From: Garcia nutans
Taxonomy: Eukaryota; Streptophyta; Magnoliopsida; Malpighiales; Euphorbiaceae
Reading direction: 5' to 3'
NCBI GenBank assembly: GCA_947685225.1
Contig: CANTUV010000004.1
Location: forward strand, 14,167,001-14,231,000
DNA: 64,000 nucleotides
Shown: positions 21,271 through 31,302 of the stretch, piece after piece
How positions within the stretch are numbered: position 1 is the stretch's first letter
How the letters are laid out: the number at the start of each line of letters is the position of its first letter
The notes under the pieces: model-generated
Databases searched by the model: none
What the model was told of the DNA's origin: nothing
Seen by the model: only the letters and a program-made list of their open reading frames with translations
Translations under genes and position numbers: made by a program

Positions 21271-21626
21271 TTCAGAGTCCCTGTTTTGATTCAATATCAC
21301 AATCATCAAGCCCGTAGGCAATATATATCATATCTCTATCCATGGATAGTGTAACAGACCCAGTCTCTTGGACCATCAACCCATTAACATGAGGAGATCC
21401 TCAACCCGGCAAGACTGTTACAATTTTTCAAATGGAAGTGGTTTACGGGCCTCCCATTTCACCATCATTCCATATTCACATTTTTCAACTGAAATCAGCT
21501 TACGGGCCATCCCATTTCGCCTATCCAGTGATTCATATCATAATTTCCAATTGGAATCGGTTTACGGGCCATCCCATTTCACCTATCCAATGGTTCATAG
21601 GCATGCCATCAAAACAGGACTCTGAA
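21271..21626 (-). repeat. Minisatellite cassette framed by inverted repeats in Tekay-5 LTR
   Basis: The outer pair is TTCAGAGT (21271-21278) and ACTCTGAA (21619-21626). The inner pair is GTAACAG (21351-21357) and CTGTTAC (21415-21421). Then come three tandem copies of a unit of about 60 bases with TTTACGGGCC and TCCCATTTC (21438-21600). The same frame with different repeat units occurs in the other Tekay LTRs. Confidence 0.65.
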
Positions 21627-23147
21627 AGTTGAATCAACATATTAGGCACACAAACATTTCATTTATTTCTTTCTCAATTCATTTCTCATTTCACAATTCA
21701 CCATTCATTAGGCAACCATGCCTCAACTATTCCATTTGCATCATATTGGCCTAATCACAATGGCCTCACATATCATATAAATCATCACATCCTTCATATA
21801 TAGTATCACATTACATTATCATATAGACAACTATACATTAACCATTTTACTTTCATCATGAACAATTAATCATATGGTTCCACACTTTACTACTCAAGTA
21901 TACACAAACAATGATCTTAACATACATTCCACATTGCTTAACACAATATTAACAATATGCATCCACCATGCATTAATGCTTTTAACACCTTAACACTTAC
22001 ATATGTGTTAAGTTTCATCATCTTATAAATGAATACAATGATGTAGTTGTACTTACCTTAAGAACACTCACACAACTAAGCAATCCTTCCTTCCAAAGAT
22101 CCTACACTTTACAATTAGGGCAAACCACCTCTTCCAAAACCTAACCCAAAACAATAATGCAATACATCAATTTCTATATCATTTATCACTTATTAACCTT
22201 ATCTAAGACCTTAAGAACACTAAATAAAACTCAACATCACTAACCAAAGCCCACGGCCGTGGCCACCTCACCCCCCACGGTCGTGGCTTTGAGAAGCAAT
22301 CTGTCCAAAAATGTTACCTCCCCCACGACCATGGCTCCCACAAGGCCACGGGCGTGGCATCCAAAGTGCTACTGCCCCTTTCCAAAATTATGTGTTCTTC
22401 ACTTCCAAAACCAATAAACACCAACAACTCAAAGATCAACAAGAATAATCAATCAAACATAACATAAACAACACTTATCAACTCAAAACCCTAACTCAAA
22501 CTCAACACAACCACTTCCAACATCACACCAACTTAACTTCTCATCTTACAAACAATATCAACACTCAAAATCACCCCATAAACAACCTTAATCAAACCAT
22601 CATCAAATCAAAATCCAACTCAAGCAAAACTTCAAACATAACAAAAGAAAACAAGAGAAAACTTACCAAATAATGAAATTCCTTGAAAATCCAACTTGTA
22701 AATTTGAAACCTTCCTTCACTTTAAGCTAAAAACATCAAAATCTTCCTTTGCTCTCTTGCTTTCCCTTGTCTTTGGTGAGCCGGCCAACACCATGAAGAA
22801 GAAGAGAAGATGATGAAGAAAACACAAAGTCAACATTCATTAAATAGCCATCCAAAAGAAAATTACTATAATACCCTCAACCATTCAACTACACTTTTGT
22901 CATATATATACCCATTTAAGTAATTCCACAATAACAAAAGAAATATCTTCTTCCACTAACTCCAACACCTTGACTCTCCCTTTTGACCAACTTATATGTC
23001 ATATATATTACCATATACACAACATATACATTTCTCTCTAAACCCTATTTCCTTAACAACTTAACATATACAATTAATCCAAATGAACAACAACAACAAC
23101 AACAACAACAACAACCAAACTTCTAAGGCACAAATAGGGATATGACA

Positions 23148-23166
23148 ATTCTCCCCCTCTAAAAAG
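23148..23166 (-). other. Polypurine tract of Tekay-5
   Basis: On the minus strand it reads CTTTTTAGAGGGGGAGAAT directly before the 3' LTR. The same tract is found in Tekay-6. Confidence 0.8.
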
Positions 23167-23193
23167 AAATTTCGTCCTCGAAATTACCTGAAA

Positions 23194-26100
23194 TCAACTC
23201 TGAAACAACTGAGGATACTGGTCTCGCATTGCTTGCTCACTCTCCCAAGTTGCCTCTTCTCTCCCATGATTCTTCCATAACACTTTCACAAGTGGCACTC
23301 TCTTGTTCCTCAACTCTTTCACTTCATGTGCCAAAATAGCAACTGGCTCTTCTTCAAATGTCAGATCCGGACTCACCTCAATAGATTCAACTGATAACAC
23401 ATGAGATGGGTCCGATCTGTATCTTCTCAACATAGAAACATGGAAGACATTATGAATCCGGTCCAAATCAGGTGGCAAAGCAAGCCGATAAGCAACTGGT
23501 CCCACTCTTTCTAAAACTTCATATGGCCCAATGAAATGAGGACTCAGCTTCCCTTTCCGACCAAATCTTAAAATCTTTTTCCAAGGAGAAACTTTCAAAA
23601 ATACTTTCTCTCCCACATTATACTCAATGTCTCTCCTTTTTAAATCCGCATAAGACTTCTGTCGATCTGAAGCTGCTTTCAATCTATCTCGAATCATTTT
23701 CACTTTATCTTCTGTTTCTTGAATCAAATCAGGACCAATTATCTTACTTTCACCAGCTTCACTCCAACACAAAGGTGTCCTACACCTTCTCCCATACAGT
23801 GCTTCGAATGGTGCCATACCAATGCTCGATTGATGGCTGTTGTTATAGGCAAACTCCACAAGTGGCAAAAATCCGTCCCAACTTCCAGAGAAGTCAATAA
23901 CACAACTTCTCAACATATCCTCTATAATCTGTATCACTCTCTCTGACTGTCCATCTGTCTGAGGATGGAAAGCAGTACTAAAGTGTAATCGAGAACCTAA
24001 AGCTCCATGCAAACTCTTCCAAAATCTCGAAGTGAACCTAGGATCTCGATCAGACACCAAAGAAATTGGGACTCCATGCAACTTCACAATCTCATGGATG
24101 TACAGCTCAGCCAACCTCTCAAGCGAATAATCCATCCGAACTGGAAGAAAATGAGCTGTCTTAGTCAGCCTATCAACAATCACCCAAATAGCATCATGCT
24201 TCTTCTGTGTCAAAGGCAAACCAGACACAAAGTCCATAGTCACTCTCTCCCACTTCCATTCAGGCACTGACAAAGGTTGAAGCAACCCCGTTGGGACTTG
24301 ATGCTCAGCTTTCACCCTCTGACATGTGAGACATCTAGATACAAACTCTGCAATGTCTCTCTTCATACCGGACCACCAATAATGCTGTCTCAAATCATGG
24401 TACATCTTTGTACTGCCCGGATGCATAGCAAAAGCTGATTGGTGTGCTTCTTCTAAAATAATCCTTCTCAAACTATCATCATCAGGCACACACATTCTAT
24501 CCTTAAACCACAAACTCCCATCAACTCTCACAACAAAATTCCGGCTCTCTCCCTGTTGACACTCTGAAACAATCTTCTGAATCTTCTTATCAGTCAACTG
24601 AGCTTCCTTAATCTGATCTAACAGCACTGGCCTCACTTGCAATTGTGCTAACAATGCACCATCATCACAAAGTGTAAAGTTAGCATGCAACGCTCTCAAC
24701 TCAACAAGCAACAAGAGCGAATAAGCAGTCAAACCTACTAAAGACTTCCGACTTAAGGCATCTGCAACAACATTAGCCTTACCTGGATGATAATCAATCA
24801 AGCAGTCGTAGTCTTTAATCAACTCTAACCATCTTCTCTGCCGAAGGTTTAGCTCCTTCTGAACACCCAAATACTTCAAACTTTTGTGATCAGTATAGAT
24901 AAAACATTTCTCTCCATACAAATAATGTCGCCAAATCTTTAAAGCAAACACAATAGCTGCTAACTCCAAGTCATGAGTTGGATAATTGAGCTCATGCGGC
25001 TTCAACTGACGAGAAGCATAAGCTATCACTTTACCCTCTTGCATCAACACACAACCCAAACCACTATGTGAAGCATCACTATAGATCACATATGGTTTGT
25101 CTTCCACAGGTAAAGTGAGAACAGGCGCTTGAGTCAACATCTCTTTCAACTGCTCAAAACTAGCTTGACACTGATCCGTCCACACAAATCTCACTCCCTT
25201 TCGAAGTAATCTGGTAAGTGGAGTAGCTATCAAAGAAAATCCTTTCACAAAGCGTCGATAATAGCCTGCCAAACCCAGAAAACTTCTAACTTCAGTTACA
25301 GACTTCGGTGGACTCCAATTCAGAATAGCTTCAACTTTACTCGGGTCAACCCTAATGCCATCTGCTGACACAATATGACCGAGAAAAGCTACTTGATCAA
25401 GCCAGAATTCACACTTTGACAGCTTAGCAAATAACTGCTTCTCTCTCAAGATTTGCAACACAATCCTCAAATGCATGTCATGCTCTTCCTCATTCCGAGA
25501 ATACACCAAAATATCATCTATAAACACCACCACAAACTGATCCAAATAGGGCCTAAACACCCTATTCATTAAATCCATGAAAGCGGCAGGTGCATTCGTC
25601 AAACCAAATGGCATTACCAAAAACTCATAATGCCCATACTTGGTTCGAAAAGCTGTCTTTGGTACATCCTCAGCTCTAACCCGCAATTGATGATACCCTG
25701 ATCTCAAATCAATTTTAGAAAACACAGCGGCTCCCTTTAATTGATCAAAGAGATCATCGATTCTAGGCAAAGGGTATTTATTCTTGATAGTTATCTTGTT
25801 TAATTGCCTATAATCAATACACAATCTCATAGTACCATCCTTCTTCTTAACAAACAAAACAGGAGCTCCCCACGGTGAAACACTAGGGCGAATGAACCCT
25901 TTATCCAACAACTCCTGCAACTGCACCTTCAATTCCCTCAATTCAACAGGTGTCATTCTATAAGGAGTAATAGAGATAGGAGTGGTACCTGGCAACAAGT
26001 CAATACCAAACTCCACCTCTCTCTCAGGAGGCAATCCTGGCAACTCCTCTGGAAAAACATCTGGAAACTCTGAAACTGTGGGAATGCTATCCAATTGAGA

Positions 26101-27846
26101 ACCTACCACTCTGGTATCTAAGACATGAGCAAGATAGGCATCACACCCTTTTCTGATCATCTTCCTAGCTGCAACAGCTGAAACAAACAAAGATGCAAGC
26201 TGTCTCTGCTCACTAGATACCAGCACCACTCTATCATCACTAGTTCTCAAAGTAACACACTTCTTCCTACAATCCACCACAGCTCCATGCCTAGACAGCC
26301 AATCCATGCCTAGAATCAAATCAAATTCTTTAAATGGCATTTCAATCAAATCACCACAGAACTTCTCACCCTGTACCACCACTGCACAATCTCTATGCAC
26401 CTTACTAACAATCACACTATGCCCTAAAGGATTTGTCACCAACACATCAAATCCTAGGGACTCAGCATGCATTTCAGACACAGGCAATACTGATGCACTA
26501 ATGTATGAATGTGTGGATCCAGGGTCAATCAAAGCAAGTACAGAAATGCCAAATAAAGAAAAAGTACCAGCTATGACTGCAGAAGCATCAGGCTGTCTCT
26601 GCATCACATAAACCCGCTGAGAAGGCCCAGCCTCACCTGGTCTGTCATCCCTGGGTGCAGATCCTCCTCTCTGACTATACCCAGATCTACCCCCTCGGCT
26701 GAAACCCCTGCTTCCTCGACCTCCTCTGCTAAAACTCTGCCGAGAAGCTGTAGATTCCACTGACCTCTGGTCCTGCATCTCAGGACACCCTCTAATGAAA
26801 TGGTCAGGTGATCCACAAAGAAAACACACTCCTGTTCTACCAATCCTCTGACAATTACCCACATGAACCTTACCACAAAGCTCACATGCCGGCGGAGTGG
26901 ATCTCTGAATAAAGGGAGTCGGTGCACTAGCCACAGAAGCTGTAGGTCTCGATCTCTGTCTCTGGAACTGCACTGACCTACTCATCGGCCTCTGACTCCT
27001 TCCCACTCTAGGAATAAAGCTCCCTCTACCTCTCTTAACATATGAAGACCCTGCCTCAAACTGGGGTCTTCTCACTCTAGTCTCTTCCTCAGATGCAGCT
27101 GAAATGCTTTGAGCTCTTTCCACACTCCGTGCTGCTGCCACAAGCTGAGAGAAATCATTATATCTGGATCCAGCCACATGACATATAAGAGAAGGCCTCA
27201 ACCCCTCTTCAAACCTTCTGCATCTGTCTATCTCGTCTGATATAATGCCTCCCGCATAATGGCTTAATCGAATAAACTCCACTTCATATTCAGTTACTGT
27301 ACGATGATCTTGTTTCAAACTCAAGAACTCCATTTTCTTCACATCCTTATACTCCCTAGGAGTATACTTCAATTCAAATTCTCTGAGAAAATCTGCATAG
27401 GTCAATGTAGGTGGATCATCCATAGCATGTGGGACTATCTTCCACCAGTCGTAAGCATCCTTCTGCAGCAGTGACCTGGCATAATCAAATTTTTCCTCTG
27501 GTGTGGCTTGCAACTGAATAAAGATTCTCTGAACTTTATCAAGCCACTGTTCAGCCACTGCCGGGTCAATGGTACCCAAGAAATCTTCTGCCCCAAACTT
27601 CCTCAATTTATCATATTGTCTCACTGGTACCTGAGGCTGAGGTGGTGGTGGAGGCTGCACTGGTGCTTGTCTCATTGCTTCCATCATATGTCTAAACCAG
27701 GCTGGTGGAACCTCATCACCTGCTGGTCTCCCAGACACTGAAACAGGTACCTCACCGGCTACCTCAACTCTAGCTCCCTCCCTACTCTCAACAGGAGCTA
27801 TACTCTCTGCACTTCCCTCTACAGACTGTCGTGATTGGGGATCCAT
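23194..27846 (-). CDS. Gag-Pol polyprotein of Tekay-5 (chromovirus), intact
   Basis: A single frame of 1550 codons from ATG 27846 to a stop 46 bases from the 3' LTR. Approximate domains: gag core (80-210; EQWLDKVQRIF, DAYDWWKIVPHA); two Cys clusters (CELCGKVHVGNC near 320; zinc knuckle CFLCGSPDH near 340); retropepsin with DPGSTHSYIS near 442 (DPG where D-T/S-G is common); reverse transcriptase with VVFIDDILVYS near 777; RNase H with YSDASHSG near 924; integrase with an HHCC zinc site (1140-1175), core MDFVSG, VSDRDPRF and GQSERV (D-D-E, about 1205-1302); GPY/F (near 1442); and a C-terminal chromodomain-like tail (1518-1548; LVKVLWKNHGREEATWE). This order, with the chromodomain, defines chromoviruses, and the one-frame layout and motifs fit Tekay (Del). 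No stops or shifts. Confidence 0.95.
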   Translation of the reverse strand: MDPQSRQSVEGSAESIAPVESREGARVEVAGEVPVSVSGRPAGDEVPPAWFRHMMEAMRQAPVQPPPPPQPQVPVRQYDKLRKFGAEDFLGTIDPAVAEQWLDKVQRIFIQLQATPEEKFDYARSLLQKDAYDWWKIVPHAMDDPPTLTYADFLREFELKYTPREYKDVKKMEFLSLKQDHRTVTEYEVEFIRLSHYAGGIISDEIDRCRRFEEGLRPSLICHVAGSRYNDFSQLVAAARSVERAQSISAASEEETRVRRPQFEAGSSYVKRGRGSFIPRVGRSQRPMSRSVQFQRQRSRPTASVASAPTPFIQRSTPPACELCGKVHVGNCQRIGRTGVCFLCGSPDHFIRGCPEMQDQRSVESTASRQSFSRGGRGSRGFSRGGRSGYSQRGGSAPRDDRPGEAGPSQRVYVMQRQPDASAVIAGTFSLFGISVLALIDPGSTHSYISASVLPVSEMHAESLGFDVLVTNPLGHSVIVSKVHRDCAVVVQGEKFCGDLIEMPFKEFDLILGMDWLSRHGAVVDCRKKCVTLRTSDDRVVLVSSEQRQLASLFVSAVAARKMIRKGCDAYLAHVLDTRVVGSQLDSIPTVSEFPDVFPEELPGLPPEREVEFGIDLLPGTTPISITPYRMTPVELRELKVQLQELLDKGFIRPSVSPWGAPVLFVKKKDGTMRLCIDYRQLNKITIKNKYPLPRIDDLFDQLKGAAVFSKIDLRSGYHQLRVRAEDVPKTAFRTKYGHYEFLVMPFGLTNAPAAFMDLMNRVFRPYLDQFVVVFIDDILVYSRNEEEHDMHLRIVLQILREKQLFAKLSKCEFWLDQVAFLGHIVSADGIRVDPSKVEAILNWSPPKSVTEVRSFLGLAGYYRRFVKGFSLIATPLTRLLRKGVRFVWTDQCQASFEQLKEMLTQAPVLTLPVEDKPYVIYSDASHSGLGCVLMQEGKVIAYASRQLKPHELNYPTHDLELAAIVFALKIWRHYLYGEKCFIYTDHKSLKYLGVQKELNLRQRRWLELIKDYDCLIDYHPGKANVVADALSRKSLVGLTAYSLLLLVELRALHANFTLCDDGALLAQLQVRPVLLDQIKEAQLTDKKIQKIVSECQQGESRNFVVRVDGSLWFKDRMCVPDDDSLRRIILEEAHQSAFAMHPGSTKMYHDLRQHYWWSGMKRDIAEFVSRCLTCQRVKAEHQVPTGLLQPLSVPEWKWERVTMDFVSGLPLTQKKHDAIWVIVDRLTKTAHFLPVRMDYSLERLAELYIHEIVKLHGVPISLVSDRDPRFTSRFWKSLHGALGSRLHFSTAFHPQTDGQSERVIQIIEDMLRSCVIDFSGSWDGFLPLVEFAYNNSHQSSIGMAPFEALYGRRCRTPLCWSEAGESKIIGPDLIQETEDKVKMIRDRLKAASDRQKSYADLKRRDIEYNVGEKVFLKVSPWKKILRFGRKGKLSPHFIGPYEVLERVGPVAYRLALPPDLDRIHNVFHVSMLRRYRSDPSHVLSVESIEVSPDLTFEEEPVAILAHEVKELRNKRVPLVKVLWKNHGREEATWESEQAMRDQYPQLFQS

Positions 27847-27994
27847 TACAACCTATATCTGCAAACACGACCAAATACACCTTATTAAAGATCAGAGACT
27901 GCCAATACCAACATGTATTTTATTCAAAACCAACTTTTAAAATCAAAATATTCTTTTTATTACATTTTACCTAGATTGAGAATCTCAAACCTAG

Positions 27995-28006
27995 GCTCTG
28001 ATACCA
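27995..28006 (-). other. Primer binding site of Tekay-5 (initiator tRNA-Met)
   Basis: On the minus strand it reads TGGTATCAGAGC, a few bases inside the 5' LTR. It is complementary to the 3' end of plant initiator tRNA-Met, the usual primer for this lineage. Confidence 0.88.
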
Positions 28007-28013
28007 AAACAAC

Positions 28014-30531
28014 TGTAACACCCCTAGATCCCATGTACGCACATTACATATCACCAAAATGTAATATACGTATATAGAACATAGGAATGCTACTATTTCT
28101 TTAAACCATTTAACTCTTTTATCAACCCTAAACCATTTTATTCTTTTTGCACAATATATGATAGGTAGTATAATATTTAATTTGTAATAGAAATTGAAAT
28201 GGATATAACATTTATTTAGAACGCAGCAGAAATTTATAAAACATTTACATATATAGAAATATCCAAATACAAGTTTACTATTACATATATATACATATAC
28301 ATTAAAATCATTCCTTTACAAAACATAAAGAAATTATACATGGTTGGCAGCACTGCTCTGATCTTTAAGCTCTAATGCAAAACCTCAGTGTCTAGACTCA
28401 CTCTGTCTAGCGGAACTCTCGGGTTCTTCTCTAACACCTGCGCGATAAACACAATCGCGCTAAGCCAACGGCTTAGTAAAGCAACTACAATATCAATATG
28501 CTATGATGCAATACTCATGTCACACAATCAAGTTCTATGCACAAAGCAAGTATATAATTCACTTCAATTCATACCATAGTCATCATAGTATCTCAAACCA
28601 CAATCATGTTTCATAACATCATATCTTATCTTTACTCATAAGTTTCATCAAACAATAACCACATATACACAAACACAAGCATTGGGCCCAAAACACATCT
28701 AATACGTTATTCAAGGTTCAGAGTCCCTGTTTTGATTCAATATCACAATCATCAAGCCCGTAGGCAATATATATCATATCTCTATCCATGGATAGTGTAA
28801 CAGACCCAGTCTCTTGGACCATCAACCCATTAACATGAGGAGATCCTCAACCCGGCAAGACTGTTACAATTTTTCAAATGGAAGTGGTTTACGGGCCTCC
28901 CATTTCACCATCATTCCATATTCACATTTTTCAACTGAAATCAGCTTACGGGCCATCCCATTTCGCCTATCCAGTGATTCATATCATAATTTCCAATTGG
29001 AATCGGTTTACGGGCCATCCCATTTCACCTATCCAATGGTTCATAGGCATGCCATCAAAACAGGACTCTGAAAGTTGAATCAACATATTAGGCACACAAA
29101 CATTTCATTTATTTCTTTCTCAATTCATTTCTCATTTCACAATTCACCATTCATTAGGCAACCATGCCTCAACTATTCCATTTGCATCATATTGGCCTAA
29201 TCACAATGGCCTCACATATCATATAAATCATCACATCCTTCATATATAGTATCACATTACATTATCATATAGACAACTATACATTAACCATTTTACTTTC
29301 ATCATGAACAATTAATCATATGGTTCCACACTTTACTACTCAAGTATACACAAACAATGATCTTAACATACATTCCACATTGCTTAACACAATATTAACA
29401 ATATGCATCCACCATGCATTAATGCTTTTAACACCTTAACACTTACATATGTGTTAAGTTTCATCATCTTATAAATGAATACAATGATGTAGTTGTACTT
29501 ACCTTAAGAACACTCACACAACTAAGCAATCCTTCCTTCCAAAGATCCTACACTTTACAATTAGGGCAAACCACCTCTTCCAAAACCTAACCCAAAACAA
29601 TAATGCAATACATCAATTTCTATATCATTTATCACTTATTAACCTTATCTAAGACCTTAAGAACACTAAATAAAACTCAACATCACTAACCAAAGCCCAC
29701 GGCCGTGGCCACCTCACCCCCCACGGTCGTGGCTTTGAGAAGCAATCTGTCCAAAAATGTTACCTCCCCCACGGCCATGGCTCCCACAAGGCCACGGGCG
29801 TGGCATCCAAAGTGCTACTGCCCCTTTCCAAAATTATGTGTTCTTCACTTCCAAAACCAATAAACACCAACAACTCAAAGATCAACAAGAATAATCAATC
29901 AAACATAACATAAACAACACTTATCAACTCAAAACCCTAACTCAAACTCAACACAACCACTTCCAACATCACACCAACTTAACTTCTCATCTTACAAACA
30001 ATATCAACACTCAAAATCACCCCATAAACAACCTTAATCAAACCATCATCAAATCAAAATCCAACTCAAGCAAAACTTCAAACATAACAAAAGAAAACAA
30101 GAGAAAACTTACCAAATAATGAAATTCCTTGAAAATCCAACTTGTAAATTTGAAACCTTCCTTCACTTTAAGCTAAAAACATCAAAATCTTCCTTTGCTC
30201 TCTTGCTTTCCCTTGTCTTTGGTGAGCCGGCCAACACCATGAAGAAGAAGAGAAGATGATGAAGAAAACACAAAGTCAACATTCATTAAATAGCCATCCA
30301 AAAGAAAATTACTATAATACCCTCAACCATTCAACTACACTTTTGTCATATATATACCCATTTAAGTAATTCCACAATAACAAAAGAAATATCTTCTTCC
30401 ACTAACTCCAACACCTTGACTCTCCCTTTTGACCAACTTATATGTCATATATATTACCATATACACAACATATACATTTCTCTCTAAACCCTATTTCCTT
30501 AACAACTTAACATATACAATTAATCCAAATG

Positions 30532-30563
<32 letters not shown>

Positions 30564-30596
30564 CCAAACTTCTAAGGCACAAATAGGGATATGACA
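28014..30596 (-). repeat. 5' LTR of Tekay-5 (element sense)
   Basis: 2583 bp, nearly identical to 20568-23147. Visible differences are one base near 28034, one near 29774 in a CpG-rich motif, and one extra AAC unit. It carries the double hairpin at 28440-28476. Open frames inside the LTR are duplicated in both copies and have no recognisable product. Confidence 0.92.
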
Positions 30597-30709
30597 GCAA
30601 CTTCATTTTCTCTGGGCTTAGGCCCATGTTCTCTAAGGCCCTAAGCCTAACAATGCCGAAGTCACAAGAATCATTCCACCGGGAGTGGGGGCAAAAATCT
30701 CCACTTACA
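30597..30709 (+). repeat. 5' LTR of Tat-4, last part
   Basis: This starts with the second target copy GCAAC (30597-30601) and resumes the conserved Tat LTR end (TTCATTTTCTCTGG...). It ends at CTTACA, one base before the primer site. Confidence 0.85.
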
Positions 30710-30710
30710 G

Positions 30711-30727
30711 TGGCGACTCCACTGGGG
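30711..30727 (+). other. Primer binding site of Tat-4 (tRNA-Arg type)
   Basis: TGGCGACTCCACTGGGG, identical to the Tat-1 site. Confidence 0.8.
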
Positions 30728-31302
30728 TCAAGAGAATTTGATTTCGTTGGCCTTTATATTATTCTATTCTTTCTTATCATGATATTATCCATTGCATCAT
30801 TTAGATTGCATCGTGTGTGTGAGTTAGGACGATTGTGTTACCCGTGTTGTGTTATGTAAGGGATACCATACTTTCACTCAAGGTATGGAATATACTTGCT
30901 TTGGGAATCTAAGTCTTTTAACCCAAAGACTAAAGCTCATGTAATTGGCCTAGTTACTTTCCTTAGGTTTTTACCCCAAATGCTTGTTGTTTGACTATGG
31001 TTAATTTATATTGGCTTAAATCATAGTTTATTTGATTTGTTCTTTTTCTAATATGACCTAATTACATTGTGAGCTCAAAAAAAAATTTCTCTAAATCCAA
31101 AAGACCAAAACTATTTTTAAAATTTTTGAAATGGTCTTTGGACATAAAACTTTATTTTCTCATGACCTAAATACAAAGCCCAAAATCCATTTTTTTTTCT
31201 AAAATCATTTTACAATGGGTTTAGAAACAAAATTATTTTCACAACATTTTTAAAGAGCTTACAAATATTTAGGTCAATTATGGAAATACCAAAAATTAAT
31301 TG
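30728..31302 (+). other. Tat-4 leader, first part
   Basis: Untranslated leader collinear with Tat-1 2602-3250, with no gene. It ends at the Tekay-6 target copy AATTG (31298-31302) and continues at 41473-41565. Confidence 0.75.

Larger units (their letters stand above)
20568..23147 (-). repeat. 3' LTR of Tekay-5 (element sense)
   Basis: On the plus strand it runs TGTAACACCCC to GATATGACA. It contains the double hairpin (20994-21030), the minisatellite cassette (21271-21626), four CpG-rich inverted motifs of the type CCACGG/CCGTGG (about 22250-22360) and a final (AAC)10 run. Confidence 0.92.
20568..30596 (-). mobile_element. Tekay-5: complete, young Tekay-lineage chromovirus
   Basis: About 10.0 kb, minus orientation, inserted in the Tat-4 LTR. 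The target duplication is GCGAC (20563-20567) and GCAAC (30597-30601), different by one G-to-A change at a CpG. The LTRs (2580 and 2583 bp) differ, as far as I can see, by two substitutions and one AAC repeat (10 versus 11 copies). One intact Gag-Pol frame, an initiator-Met primer site and a polypurine tract are present. All parts expected of an autonomous element are there. Confidence 0.93.

Noticed and set aside
20942..21632. Plus-strand open frames in Tekay LTRs, duplicated in both LTRs (also 28388-29078, 31426-33667, 38943-41184)
   Set aside because: They are duplicated only because the LTRs are duplicated; composition is low-complexity and no domain is recognisable.
26604..26927. Open frames overlapping the Tekay Gag-Pol genes on either strand (also 23719-24270, 26306-26611, 36730-38694)
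   Set aside because: They are shadows of the strongly supported minus-strand polyproteins and have no independent domain.
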